The notes under the pieces were generated by a model. It did no database searches. It saw only the letters and a program-made list of their open reading frames with translations, and was not told where the DNA came from. Made by a program: the position numbers and the translations under genes. This document shows positions 1-6,607 of a stretch of 13,341 bases of DNA, piece by piece. Position 1 is the first letter of the stretch. The number at the start of each line of letters is the position of its first letter. Origin of the DNA: an uncultured bacterium (GTDB lineage: Bacteria; Methylomirabilota; Methylomirabilia; Rokubacteriales; CSP1-6); the NCBI GenBank assembly GCA_946479205.1, contig CAMLFJ010000030.1, forward strand, positions 1 to 13,341, written 5' to 3'.

Positions 1-1
1 G

Positions 2-3000
2 GCCGATGCGGCCCACCCGGCCTTCTCCAATCTCTTCGTCCAGACCGAGCTGCTCGCCGACCTCGGCGCGCTGCTGGCCACCCGGCGCCTCCGCTCGCCC
101 ACCGAGACCGCGGTCTGGGCGGCCCACACCGTCGTGGTCGAGGGGCAGCCGGCGGGCGGCGCCCAGTACGAGACCGACCGGGCGCGCTTCCTGGGCCGGG
201 GCCGCACCATCCGCACCCCGATGTCGGTCATCGACGGACGGCCCCTGTCGAACACCGCGGGCTCGGTGCTCGATCCGATCTTCAGCCTGAGACGCCGGAT
301 CCGGCTCGCCCCGGGCGAGTGCGCCCGCCTCATCTTCTCCACGCTGATCGCCTCGTCCCGCGAGGCCGCGGTGGCCCTGGCCGACAAGTATCGCGACCCC
401 GCGACGTTCGAGCGCACCGTCACCCTGGCCTGGACGCAGGCGCAGGTGCAGCTCCACCACCTGGGTATCGACCCGGACGAGGCGCACCTCTTCCAGGACC
501 TCGCGAGCCGGATCCTCTACTCCGATCCGGCGCTGCGCTCCGCCCCGGACGTGCTGCGCCGGAACACCGCGGGGCCGACCGCCCTCTGGGCCCACCAGAT
601 CTCCGGCGACGTCCCGATCGTGCTCGTGCGCATCGACGAGCCCGAGGATCGCGGCATCGTGCGGCAGCTTCTCCGCGCCCACGAGTACTGGCGCATGAAG
701 GGGCTGGCCGTCGACCTCGTCATCCTGAACGAGAAGGCCCACTCCTACGTCCAGGAGTTCCAGACCTCGCTGGAGGCGCTCGTGCGGACGAGCCAGTCCG
801 CGCCGCGGCCCGAGCGCACCGAGGCTCCGGGCCGCGTGTTCATCGTCCGCAAGGAGATGCTCTCGGACAGGGACCACGCGGCTCTCCAGGCGGCCGCGCG
901 GGCGGTGCTCCTGAGCCGCCACGGCACCCTGGCCGAGCAGCTCGCGCGGGCCGAGCCGGCTCCGGACGCGGCCCTACCGGCCCGGCGGCCGATCCGGGCC
1001 GAGCTCGCGGTGGACGCGCCGCCGCCGCGGCTCGAATCCGAGTTCTTCAACGGCATCGGAGGCTTCCTGGACGGCGGCCGCGAGTACGTCACCGTGCTCG
1101 GCGCGGGACAGTGGGCACCCGCGCCCTGGATCAACGTCGTCTCCAACTCCGGCTTCGGCTTCCAGGTCTCGGAGTCCGGCTCCGGCTACACGTGGGCGCT
1201 CAACAGCCGCGAGAACCAGCTCACCCCGTGGTCCAACGACGCGGTCAGCGACCCGCCGGGTGAGACCTTCTACGTCCGCGACGAGGAGACCGGCGCGCTG
1301 TGGGGGCCCACCCTCCTGCCGATCCGGGAGGACGCGTCCCCCTACATCGCGCGCCACGGGCAGGGCTACAGCCGCTTCGAGCACACGTCCCACGACATCG
1401 CCCTGGAGCTCCTCCAGTTCGTCCCGGCCGAGGATCCGATCAAGATCTCGCGGCTGACCATCGAGAACCGCTCCGGCCGGACTCGCCGCCTCTCGGTCAC
1501 CGCCTACGTCGAGTGGGTCCTGGGGGCCTCCCGGAGCGTGAACGCCCCGTCGATCGTGACCGAGATCGACCCGGACACCGGGGCGCTCCTCGCCCGTAAC
1601 CCCTGGAACACCGACTTCGCGGGCCGCGTCGCGTTCGCCGACCTGGGCGGGCGCCAGACCGCGTGGACCGCCGATCGGACCGAGGTCGTGGGCCGCAACG
1701 GCACCCTCGATCATCCCGTGATGCTCGAGCGCGGGAGTCCCCCGTCCGGGCGCGTCGGCGCCGGGCTCGACCCGTGCGCGGCGCTCCAGACCGTCATGGA
1801 GCTGCCGCCCGGCGGGCGCGAGGAGATCGTCTTCCTCCTGGGCCAGGCGACCACGGTGGAGGCCGCGCGCGTGCTCCTCACGCGGCACCGCGCCGCCGAC
1901 GTCGATCTCGCGCTGAAGGACATCCAGACGCGCTGGGACGACACGCTCGGCGCCATCCAGGTGAAGACGCCGGACCGCTCCATGGACCTGATGCTGAACC
2001 GATGGCTGCTCTACCAGACGCTCGCCTGCCGGGTCTGGGCCCGATCCGCCTTCTATCAGGCCGGCGGCGCCTACGGCTTCCGCGACCAGCTCCAGGACGT
2101 GATGGCGCTCGTGGTCGTCCGGCGCGAGGTCGCGCGCGAGCACCTGCTCCGGGCCGCCGCGCGCCAGTTCGTCGAGGGCGACGTCCAGCACTGGTGGCAT
2201 CCGCCCTCGGGCAAGGGCGTTCGCACGCACATCTCCGACGACTCGCTCTGGCTCCCCTACGCGGTCACGCACTATCTCGAGATCACCGGGGACGTGGCCC
2301 TCCTGGACGAGTCGGTCCCGTTCCTGGAGGGCCCGCCGATCCCGCCCGGACAGGAGGACGCCTACTTCGAGCCCACCGTCTCCGCCGAGCGCGGCAGCCT
2401 CTTCGAGCACTGCGCGCGCACGCTCGACCGGAGCCTCTCGGTCGGCGCGCACGGTCTCCCCTTGATGGGCACCGGCGACTGGAACGACGGCATGAACCGG
2501 GTGGGCCCCGAAGGCCGCGGCGAGAGCGTCTGGCTCGGCTGGTTCCTGCACACCACGCTCTGGGAGTTCGCGCGCCTGGCCGACGCCCGCGGCGAGCGCG
2601 CCCGCGCGGAGGCCTGGCGCGACCACGTGCGGGCGCTGAAGGCGTCGCTCGAGCGGCACGCCTGGGACGGTGACTGGTATCGCCGCGCCTACTTCGACGA
2701 CGGGACGCCGCTCGGCTCCGTCGTCAGTCCCGAGTGCCGCATCGACTCGATCGCGCAGTCCTGGGGCGTCATCTCGGGCGCGGCCGAGCCCGCCCGCGCG
2801 GCGCGCGCGATGGCCGCGGTCGAGGAGTACCTCGTCCGCCGGGACCAGGAGCTGATCTTGCTCTTCACCCCGCCGTTCGACCATTCACCGCTCGACCCCG
2901 GCTACATCAAGGGCTACCCCCCCGGCATCCGCGAGAACGGCGGCCAGTACACCCACGCCGCCATCTGGACGGTGATGGCCTTCGCCGCGCTCGGCGACGG

Positions 3001-3445
3001 CGACCGGGCCAACGAGCTGTTCTCGATCCTGAACCCGATCAACCGCACGAGCACGCGGGCCGGGGTTCATCGCTACAAGGGGGAGCCGTACGTGGCCGCC
3101 GCCGACGTGTACGCGGAATACCCGCACGTGGGGCGCGGCGGGTGGACCTGGTATACCGGCTCCGCGGGCTGGATGTACCGGGCGGGCCTCGAGTGGCTCC
3201 TGGGCTTTCGCCTGCGCGGCGCGGTGCTCCATCTCGATCCGTGCATCCCGCGCGCGTGGCCGCGCTTCGAGATCGCGTTCCGCTACCACGCCTCGCGCTA
3301 CGAGATCACGGTCGAGAACCCGCGCGGGGTCACCCGGGGCCTCTCCACCGTGGAAGTCGACGGCGTCGCCCTGGCCTCGCCGGCCGCGGGCATCCCGCTC
3401 GTCGGCGACGGGGCGACCCGCCGCGTGCGGGTCGTGCTCGGCTGA
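2..3445 (+). CDS. ndvB: Cyclic beta-1,2-glucan synthase-like protein, C-terminal GH94 region (5' partial)
   Basis: The reading frame is open from the first full codon at base 2, so the gene begins upstream and 1147 residues are visible. It starts in the conserved HPAFSNLFVQTE stretch (visible residues 5-16), typical of the region ahead of the phosphorylase half of NdvB/Cgs proteins, which are usually near 2800 residues. GH94 (former glycosyltransferase 36) hallmarks follow: a beta-sandwich domain around residues 330-560, then the (alpha/alpha)6 barrel with GFRDQLQD (692-699), GTGDWNDG (823-830) and RENGGQYTH (977-985). D829 matches the catalytic general acid of cellobiose and chitobiose phosphorylases. 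In Brucella Cgs this half is a glucan phosphorylase that sets ring size; the membrane glucosyltransferase half would lie upstream. The product is expected at the inner membrane, making periplasmic cyclic glucan. A stand-alone beta-1,2-oligoglucan phosphorylase is possible, because the GT84 part is not visible. The gene ends convergently, one base from the next stop codon. Confidence 0.9.
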   Translation, partial: ADAAHPAFSNLFVQTELLADLGALLATRRLRSPTETAVWAAHTVVVEGQPAGGAQYETDRARFLGRGRTIRTPMSVIDGRPLSNTAGSVLDPIFSLRRRIRLAPGECARLIFSTLIASSREAAVALADKYRDPATFERTVTLAWTQAQVQLHHLGIDPDEAHLFQDLASRILYSDPALRSAPDVLRRNTAGPTALWAHQISGDVPIVLVRIDEPEDRGIVRQLLRAHEYWRMKGLAVDLVILNEKAHSYVQEFQTSLEALVRTSQSAPRPERTEAPGRVFIVRKEMLSDRDHAALQAAARAVLLSRHGTLAEQLARAEPAPDAALPARRPIRAELAVDAPPPRLESEFFNGIGGFLDGGREYVTVLGAGQWAPAPWINVVSNSGFGFQVSESGSGYTWALNSRENQLTPWSNDAVSDPPGETFYVRDEETGALWGPTLLPIREDASPYIARHGQGYSRFEHTSHDIALELLQFVPAEDPIKISRLTIENRSGRTRRLSVTAYVEWVLGASRSVNAPSIVTEIDPDTGALLARNPWNTDFAGRVAFADLGGRQTAWTADRTEVVGRNGTLDHPVMLERGSPPSGRVGAGLDPCAALQTVMELPPGGREEIVFLLGQATTVEAARVLLTRHRAADVDLALKDIQTRWDDTLGAIQVKTPDRSMDLMLNRWLLYQTLACRVWARSAFYQAGGAYGFRDQLQDVMALVVVRREVAREHLLRAAARQFVEGDVQHWWHPPSGKGVRTHISDDSLWLPYAVTHYLEITGDVALLDESVPFLEGPPIPPGQEDAYFEPTVSAERGSLFEHCARTLDRSLSVGAHGLPLMGTGDWNDGMNRVGPEGRGESVWLGWFLHTTLWEFARLADARGERARAEAWRDHVRALKASLERHAWDGDWYRRAYFDDGTPLGSVVSPECRIDSIAQSWGVISGAAEPARAARAMAAVEEYLVRRDQELILLFTPPFDHSPLDPGYIKGYPPGIRENGGQYTHAAIWTVMAFAALGDGDRANELFSILNPINRTSTRAGVHRYKGEPYVAAADVYAEYPHVGRGGWTWYTGSAGWMYRAGLEWLLGFRLRGAVLHLDPCIPRAWPRFEIAFRYHASRYEITVENPRGVTRGLSTVEVDGVALASPAAGIPLVGDGATRRVRVVLG

Positions 3446-3457
3446 GCTACGCCGAGC
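3436..3457. terminator. Short hairpin over two convergent stop codons
   Basis: A perfect 7-bp stem (GCTCGGC at 3436-3442, GCCGAGC at 3451-3457) encloses an 8-nt loop that holds the TGA of the glucan synthase gene and the TAG of the opposing zinc-protein gene. It could act as a bidirectional terminator, but there is no T-tract on either side and the stem is short, so a chance structure in GC-rich DNA is a real alternative. Confidence 0.3.
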
Positions 3458-3695
3458 CCAGGAGCGCTCCGCCGACCGCCCCGCAGTCCCCGCAGGGGTC
3501 GGGGCCGTCGCGGAGGGTGGCGGTCAGCCGGATGGGCGCCCGGAAGAGCACCGCGATCGCCCGGTGGGCGTCCCGCCTCGTCCACAGCGCGGCCGGGCCC
3601 AGCCGCCGCGCGAGGCACGGCGCGCAGTAGTAGTGTCCGGGACGCGCGCGAAGCATCGCCCCCGCGTGGCACCGCGCGAGCTCCTCGCCCATCAT
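3447..3695 (-). CDS. Small CxxC...CxxC protein B, putative zinc ribbon
   Basis: An 82-residue basic protein of unknown function. The ATG at 3695 overlaps the upstream TGA as ATGA, and GGGGAG lies 8 nt upstream; a second ATG follows directly at 3692. Cysteines sit at 24 and 27 (CAPC) and at 68 and 71 (CGDC), the usual four ligands of a zinc ribbon, with an extra Cys-His at 9-10. The 40-residue stretch between the pairs is rich in Arg, Leu and Ala and probably helical. The upstream neighbour has the same layout (39 residues between pairs, with CASCL versus CAPCL), so the two look like products of tandem duplication. No signal peptide or membrane segment is seen, so it is probably cytoplasmic. 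Nucleic-acid or protein binding is a guess from the fold type only. It is the last gene of the dnaA unit. Confidence 0.72.
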   Translation of the reverse strand: MMGEELARCHAGAMLRARPGHYYCAPCLARRLGPAALWTRRDAHRAIAVLFRAPIRLTATLRDGPDPCGDCGAVGGALLGSA

Positions 3696-3952
3696 GCCGG
3701 GTGCTCCCCGATCGACGGGCTCGGCCGGTTGCAGCGGGCACAGGGGCCGCTCGGCGTGACGCCGAGGTCCCCGGGAGTGTCGAACACCTTCCCCATCGCC
3801 TGCTCGATCTCCGATTTCCTCCAGCCGGTGTGCAGGCGCTCCAGCGTCATCCCGACGAGGCACGAGGCGCAGACGGCCCGGCCCCGGTATCTGCCTCCAA
3901 GCAGCCGGCCGACCATGCGGCGGACGAAGTCCTCGGTGGTGTAGGTGACCAT
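3692..3952 (-). CDS. Small CxxC...CxxC protein A, putative zinc ribbon
   Basis: An 86-residue protein of unknown function. The N-terminus (TTEDFVRRMVGRLLGG) is probably helical, followed by CASC (C28, C31), a helical stretch with WRKSEIEQAMGKVF, and CARC (C71, C74). The four cysteines in two pairs point to one structural zinc ion. I chose ATG 3952 because GGAG lies 9 nt upstream; an in-frame GTG at 3970, overlapping the preceding TGA as GTGA, has no visible ribosome-binding site but would add six residues. The stop overlaps the start of the paralogous downstream gene (ATGA), suggesting coupled translation. Arrangement, length and Cys spacing match that neighbour; the middle helices resemble small wHTH-plus-zinc proteins, but this is a weak impression. 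Probably cytoplasmic. Confidence 0.75.
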   Translation of the reverse strand: MVTYTTEDFVRRMVGRLLGGRYRGRAVCASCLVGMTLERLHTGWRKSEIEQAMGKVFDTPGDLGVTPSGPCARCNRPSPSIGEHPA

Positions 3953-3966
3953 CGTCACCGGCTCCG

Positions 3967-4353
3967 TCACGCGGACGGACGCGGGCGGATGCGGATCGGC
4001 ACGTCCAGCTGCCCGATGGCCCCCATCTGCGCTCCGAGATTCGCGTGCAGCACCGCCTCGACGTCGTGCACGCTCGGCGGCGAATCCCACTCGAGACCGG
4101 CGATGCGCGAGCTGCCCTTGACGTTGATGCGCAGCAGCAGCCGGTTGCCGAGCCGGGTGAACCCTTCCAGCACCCCCGACTCGGGCACGTCGGAGGCCGC
4201 GCCCGCGTCGGCCCGATCCACCCACCCGACCGGCCACGCCGACGCCTCGACGGATCGCCACGTCAGCTCGCGCACCTTCACGGTGCGCTCCACCGGCACG
4301 GGTCGCGAGATGAGCCGGCGCCACGCGGAGGTCCCGAGCGAGAGCAGGTGCAC
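3967..4353 (-). CDS. Unrecognised 128-aa protein downstream of dnaA
   Basis: It begins with GTG at 4353 (VHLLSLGTSAWRRL), with GGGAG 9 nt upstream, and starts 13 nt after the dnaA stop, so it is very likely cotranscribed with dnaA. The protein has no cysteine, no signal peptide and no membrane segment. The middle part alternates charged and hydrophobic residues in a beta-strand manner (VERTVKVRELTW, NRLLLRINVKG). A likely helix follows (VHDVEAVLHANLG), then a closing strand, IGQLDVPIRIRP. This looks like a compact, mostly beta domain, but I do not recognise the family. Its place between dnaA and two zinc-ribbon genes gives no function by itself. Codon use and a long undisturbed frame with a good ribosome-binding site support a real gene. 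Confidence 0.65.
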   Translation of the reverse strand: MHLLSLGTSAWRRLISRPVPVERTVKVRELTWRSVEASAWPVGWVDRADAGAASDVPESGVLEGFTRLGNRLLLRINVKGSSRIAGLEWDSPPSVHDVEAVLHANLGAQMGAIGQLDVPIRIRPRPSA

Positions 4354-4366
4354 GCGGGGCCGCTCC

Positions 4367-5671
4367 CTATTTCGCCACGCTCTCGGCGAGCGTATCGATG
4401 GTCTTCTTGAACTTCGCGTCTTCCCGGATCATCGCCTCGATCTTGGTGACCGCGTGGAGCACGGTGGTGTGGTCCTTGTCGAAGGCGCGTCCGACCTCGG
4501 TGAGCGAGGCGTGGGTGAGCTGCCGGGCGAAGTACATCGCGACCTGCCGGGGAAACGCCACCGCCTTCGTCCGCGTCCGCGTGCGCATGTCGGTCAGCTT
4601 GAGCCCGAAGAATCCGGACACCGTGCGCTGGATGTGCTCGATCGTGATGACCTTCTCGTCCGCGCCCCAGAGATCGGACAGCACCTCCTGGGCCACGTCC
4701 ACGCTCATCGCGCGGCCGGTGAGGGTGCAGAACGCGGCCATCCGGGTGAAGGATCCCTCGATCTCGCGGATGTTGGTCTTGATGCGGCTCGCCATCAGGT
4801 AGGCCACGTCGTCGGGCAGCTGCACCCGCTCCAGCTCGGCCCGCTTCTTGAGAATGGCCACGCGGGTCTCGAAGTCGGGCGGCTGGATGTCCGCGATCAG
4901 GCCCCACTCGAAGCGCGAGCGCAGCCGCTCCTCCAGCTCGGGAATCTCCTTGGGGGTCGAGTCCGAGGACACCACGATCTGCTTGTGCCCCTCGTACAGA
5001 TCGTTGAAGGTGTGGAAGAACTCCTCCTGGGTCCGCTCCTTGCCCGCGATGAACTGGATGTCGTCGATGAGCAAGAGGTCGATCGACCGGTACTTCGCCC
5101 GGAATTCCCCGGTACGGTCGTAGCGGATGGCGTTGATGAGCTCGTTGGTGAAGCGCTCCGACGAGAGATAGAGCAGCCGGAGCGAGGGGTGGAGGCGGGA
5201 CATCTCGTGGCCCACCGCGTGGAGGAGGTGGGTCTTCCCGAGGCCGACCCCGCCGTAGAGGAAGAGAGGACTGTAGGCCGTCCCTGGCAGCTCGGCCACC
5301 GCCTGGCAGGCGGCCTGCGCGAACTGGTTGGAGCTGCCGACCACGAACGACTCGAACGTGTAGCGGGGGGTCAGCTCGTCCCGCGCGGCCGGCATGCGCT
5401 CGGCCGCGAGGGGGGACGGGCGCTCGGGCTCCGCGTCCATCTCGATGGAGACCTGCGTGTCGACGCCGAGCACACGGCGCGCGGCGGCCTCGATCGTGTC
5501 CGCGTGGTGCTGTCCGATCCAGTCGCGCGTGTACTTGTTGGGCGCGAGGACCCGGAGACGGTTGCCGTCCAGGGCCACCGCCCGGCAAGGGCGCAGCCAC
5601 GATTCGAGAGCGGCCTCGGGCACCTGGCCTTCGAGATCGGTGAGCAGCCGCGACCACAGCGCGTCATGCAT
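4367..5671 (-). CDS. dnaA: Chromosomal replication initiator protein DnaA
   Basis: The 434-residue product has all DnaA parts in order. Domain I (about 1-80) binds helicase and partners, and a short linker (about 80-103) is domain II. The AAA+ domain III carries Walker A GGVGLGKTH (140-148), Walker B LLIDDIQF (200-207), a sensor I region VVSSDSTPKEI (233-243), the box VII arginine region LRSRFEWG (250-257) and a sensor II motif NIREIEGS (300-307). Domain IV (about 343-434) binds DnaA boxes through RQVAMYFARQLT and the signature DKDHTTVLHA (398-407). The length is near the usual 440-470, with a short domain II. DnaA-ATP assembles at oriC, melts it and loads DnaB helicase. No dnaN follows; instead three small genes do. 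The ATG at 5671 gives a full-length domain I, though the ribosome-binding site is weak. Confidence 0.97.
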   Translation of the reverse strand: MHDALWSRLLTDLEGQVPEAALESWLRPCRAVALDGNRLRVLAPNKYTRDWIGQHHADTIEAAARRVLGVDTQVSIEMDAEPERPSPLAAERMPAARDELTPRYTFESFVVGSSNQFAQAACQAVAELPGTAYSPLFLYGGVGLGKTHLLHAVGHEMSRLHPSLRLLYLSSERFTNELINAIRYDRTGEFRAKYRSIDLLLIDDIQFIAGKERTQEEFFHTFNDLYEGHKQIVVSSDSTPKEIPELEERLRSRFEWGLIADIQPPDFETRVAILKKRAELERVQLPDDVAYLMASRIKTNIREIEGSFTRMAAFCTLTGRAMSVDVAQEVLSDLWGADEKVITIEHIQRTVSGFFGLKLTDMRTRTRTKAVAFPRQVAMYFARQLTHASLTEVGRAFDKDHTTVLHAVTKIEAMIREDAKFKKTIDTLAESVAK

Positions 5672-5682
5672 GAGGTGCTCTG

Positions 5683-5712
5683 ACCCTAGTGGGGTGGGTC
5701 GGCCTTGTCAAT
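5683..5712 (-). promoter_or_regulatory. Candidate sigma70 promoter for dnaA
   Basis: On the minus strand a perfect TTGACA (5712-5707) is followed after 18 nt by TAGGGT (5688-5683), an imperfect -10. The expected transcript would begin only a few bases before the dnaA ATG at 5671, leaving a very short leader, which agrees with the weak ribosome-binding site. This is a motif reading only. Confidence 0.4.
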
Positions 5713-5731
5713 CTCGTGTTCGTGCTAGTGT
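5705..5731 (+). promoter_or_regulatory. Candidate promoter for the gene divergent from dnaA
   Basis: TTGTCA (5705-5710) and TAGTGT (5726-5731), preceded by TG one base earlier (TGCTAGTGT), resemble -35 and -10 boxes, but the 15-nt spacer is short. The -35 overlaps that of the opposing dnaA promoter, so polymerase binding on the two strands may compete. Support is weak. Confidence 0.3.
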
Positions 5732-5778
5732 GGACGTATCGGGCTCCACTCGCAGGCCCGCGAAAGAAGAGGTCCCCA

Positions 5779-6027
5779 ATGGAAGGTCTCCGGCAGATCC
5801 AGGTGGTCACGCAGGGCGACGGCTGGCACTTGGTGGGGCTCGACGCCGAGGGCCGCGTCTGGTTCGGTTCGCCGCGTCGCACGACGAAGGGGCGGATGCT
5901 CGCCTGGGTCCTGATGGACGAGAGCGTGGAGATCGGGGAGCCGCTGGAGCCGACCGCGCTCGCCACCCACGAGACGCTCGAGTCACCGGTGGCGGAGCGC
6001 CACTGGCCCACGAAGCCTCGCCCCTGA
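5779..6027 (+). CDS. Small unrecognised protein divergent from dnaA
   Basis: An 82-residue protein of unknown function. ATG 5779 is preceded by a strong purine stretch, GAAAGAAGAGG, with a 7-nt spacer; the frame stays open upstream to 5689, but that part covers the candidate promoters and lacks a ribosome-binding site. The sequence looks beta-rich: IQVVTQGDGWHLVGLD, then AEGRVWFGS, a basic patch SPRRTTKGR, and LAWVLMDESVEIG. The last 25 residues are Pro/Glu/Thr-rich and probably disordered. The paired strands with WHLVGLD and GRVWFG hint at a small beta-sheet or one blade of a repeat, but I do not recognise a family. There are no cysteines, signal peptide or membrane segment. It converges on the membrane/RHH gene with a 19-nt gap. 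Confidence 0.65.
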   Translation: MEGLRQIQVVTQGDGWHLVGLDAEGRVWFGSPRRTTKGRMLAWVLMDESVEIGEPLEPTALATHETLESPVAERHWPTKPRP

Positions 6028-6046
6028 CCCGTCCGTCTCGGGCCGA

Positions 6047-6607
6047 TCAAGCGGCCGAACGCTTGTCGCCCGCCTTGGGGGTCCAGGTTCCCGCCGCGTA
6101 CTCGCCGAGGCCCTCGAGCATCACCTGGCGCAGCGTGGTCCCGTCGTTCACCGCGCGACTCCGCGCCGCGCGCTGGAGCTCGAGCGGCAGCCCACGCAGC
6201 AGGTAGATCCCGGTCGTGGCCACCCGCAGCAGCGCCCCGGCCGGCACGGGCCGGCCGATCACCCCGTTGCCGGCTCCGGGCAGTCCCCCCGACGTTCCTC
6301 GCAGCTCACGGAGGCGCTCGTGCGCGGTGCGCTCCCGCGCCCCGGGCGGGCGAGCCCAGAAGAGCCGCTGCGCGATGATGACCCCGGCCGCCAGCACGAA
6401 CGCGCAGACGAACATGGCCAGCGTCCCGGCCGGACGGCCGGACACCATCAGGAAGACTCCGCCCCCCGCGAGGCCCGCCCCGACGCCCAGGCCCATGTCG
6501 ACGATCAGCCCGTAGCCCCGTCGGACGATCAAGGTCTCGGCCAGCCAGCCGGCACTGAGCCCGGCCAGGATCCACATCAGACCCATTCTCACGATCTGCT
6601 CATTCAT
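6047..6607 (-). CDS. GlsB/YeaQ-like membrane protein with C-terminal ribbon-helix-helix-like domain
   Basis: The 186-residue product has two parts. Residues 1-84 form three hydrophobic segments (about 6-27, 33-54, 62-83) with LAGLSAGWLAETL and GYGLIVDMGLGVGAGLAGG, the pattern of the small GlsB/YeaQ/YmgE 'transglycosylase-associated' membrane proteins, whose function is unclear. A charged, Gly/Pro-rich linker follows (about 85-125). Residues 132-172 read like a ribbon-helix-helix unit: a strand (TGIYLLRGLP), then helix ELQRAARSRAVND, turn GTT, and helix LRQVMLEGLGEYAA, as in CopG/Arc-type DNA-binding and antitoxin proteins. ATG 6607 has GGAGG a few bases upstream and overlaps the desaturase end by 8 nt, so it is probably translationally coupled to it. 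GlsB proteins are normally about 80-90 residues, so the RHH part is an unusual extension. No toxin gene is adjacent. Confidence 0.8.
   Translation of the reverse strand: MNEQIVRMGLMWILAGLSAGWLAETLIVRRGYGLIVDMGLGVGAGLAGGGVFLMVSGRPAGTLAMFVCAFVLAAGVIIAQRLFWARPPGARERTAHERLRELRGTSGGLPGAGNGVIGRPVPAGALLRVATTGIYLLRGLPLELQRAARSRAVNDGTTLRQVMLEGLGEYAAGTWTPKAGDKRSAA

Noticed and set aside
974..2884. A 636-codon open frame antisense to the glucan synthase gene
   Set aside because: Its translation is Arg/Gly/Ala/Val-rich without any family motif, while the opposite frame has full GH94 conservation. Long antisense frames are expected in DNA of this GC content.
3701..5683. A 660-codon plus-strand frame covering dnaA and the zinc-protein genes
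   Set aside because: It is the shadow of dnaA and its neighbours: low-complexity composition, no motif, and no ribosome-binding site.
5725..5740. GTGTGGACGTATC as a possible DnaA box next to dnaA
   Set aside because: Only about six of nine bases fit the complement of TTATCCACA and there is no second box nearby, so an origin is not supported.
6028..6056. GGCCG...CGGCC as a terminator between convergent genes
   Set aside because: Only 5 bp of stem, mostly inside the coding end of the membrane/RHH gene, and no T-tract; chance is likely in this base composition.
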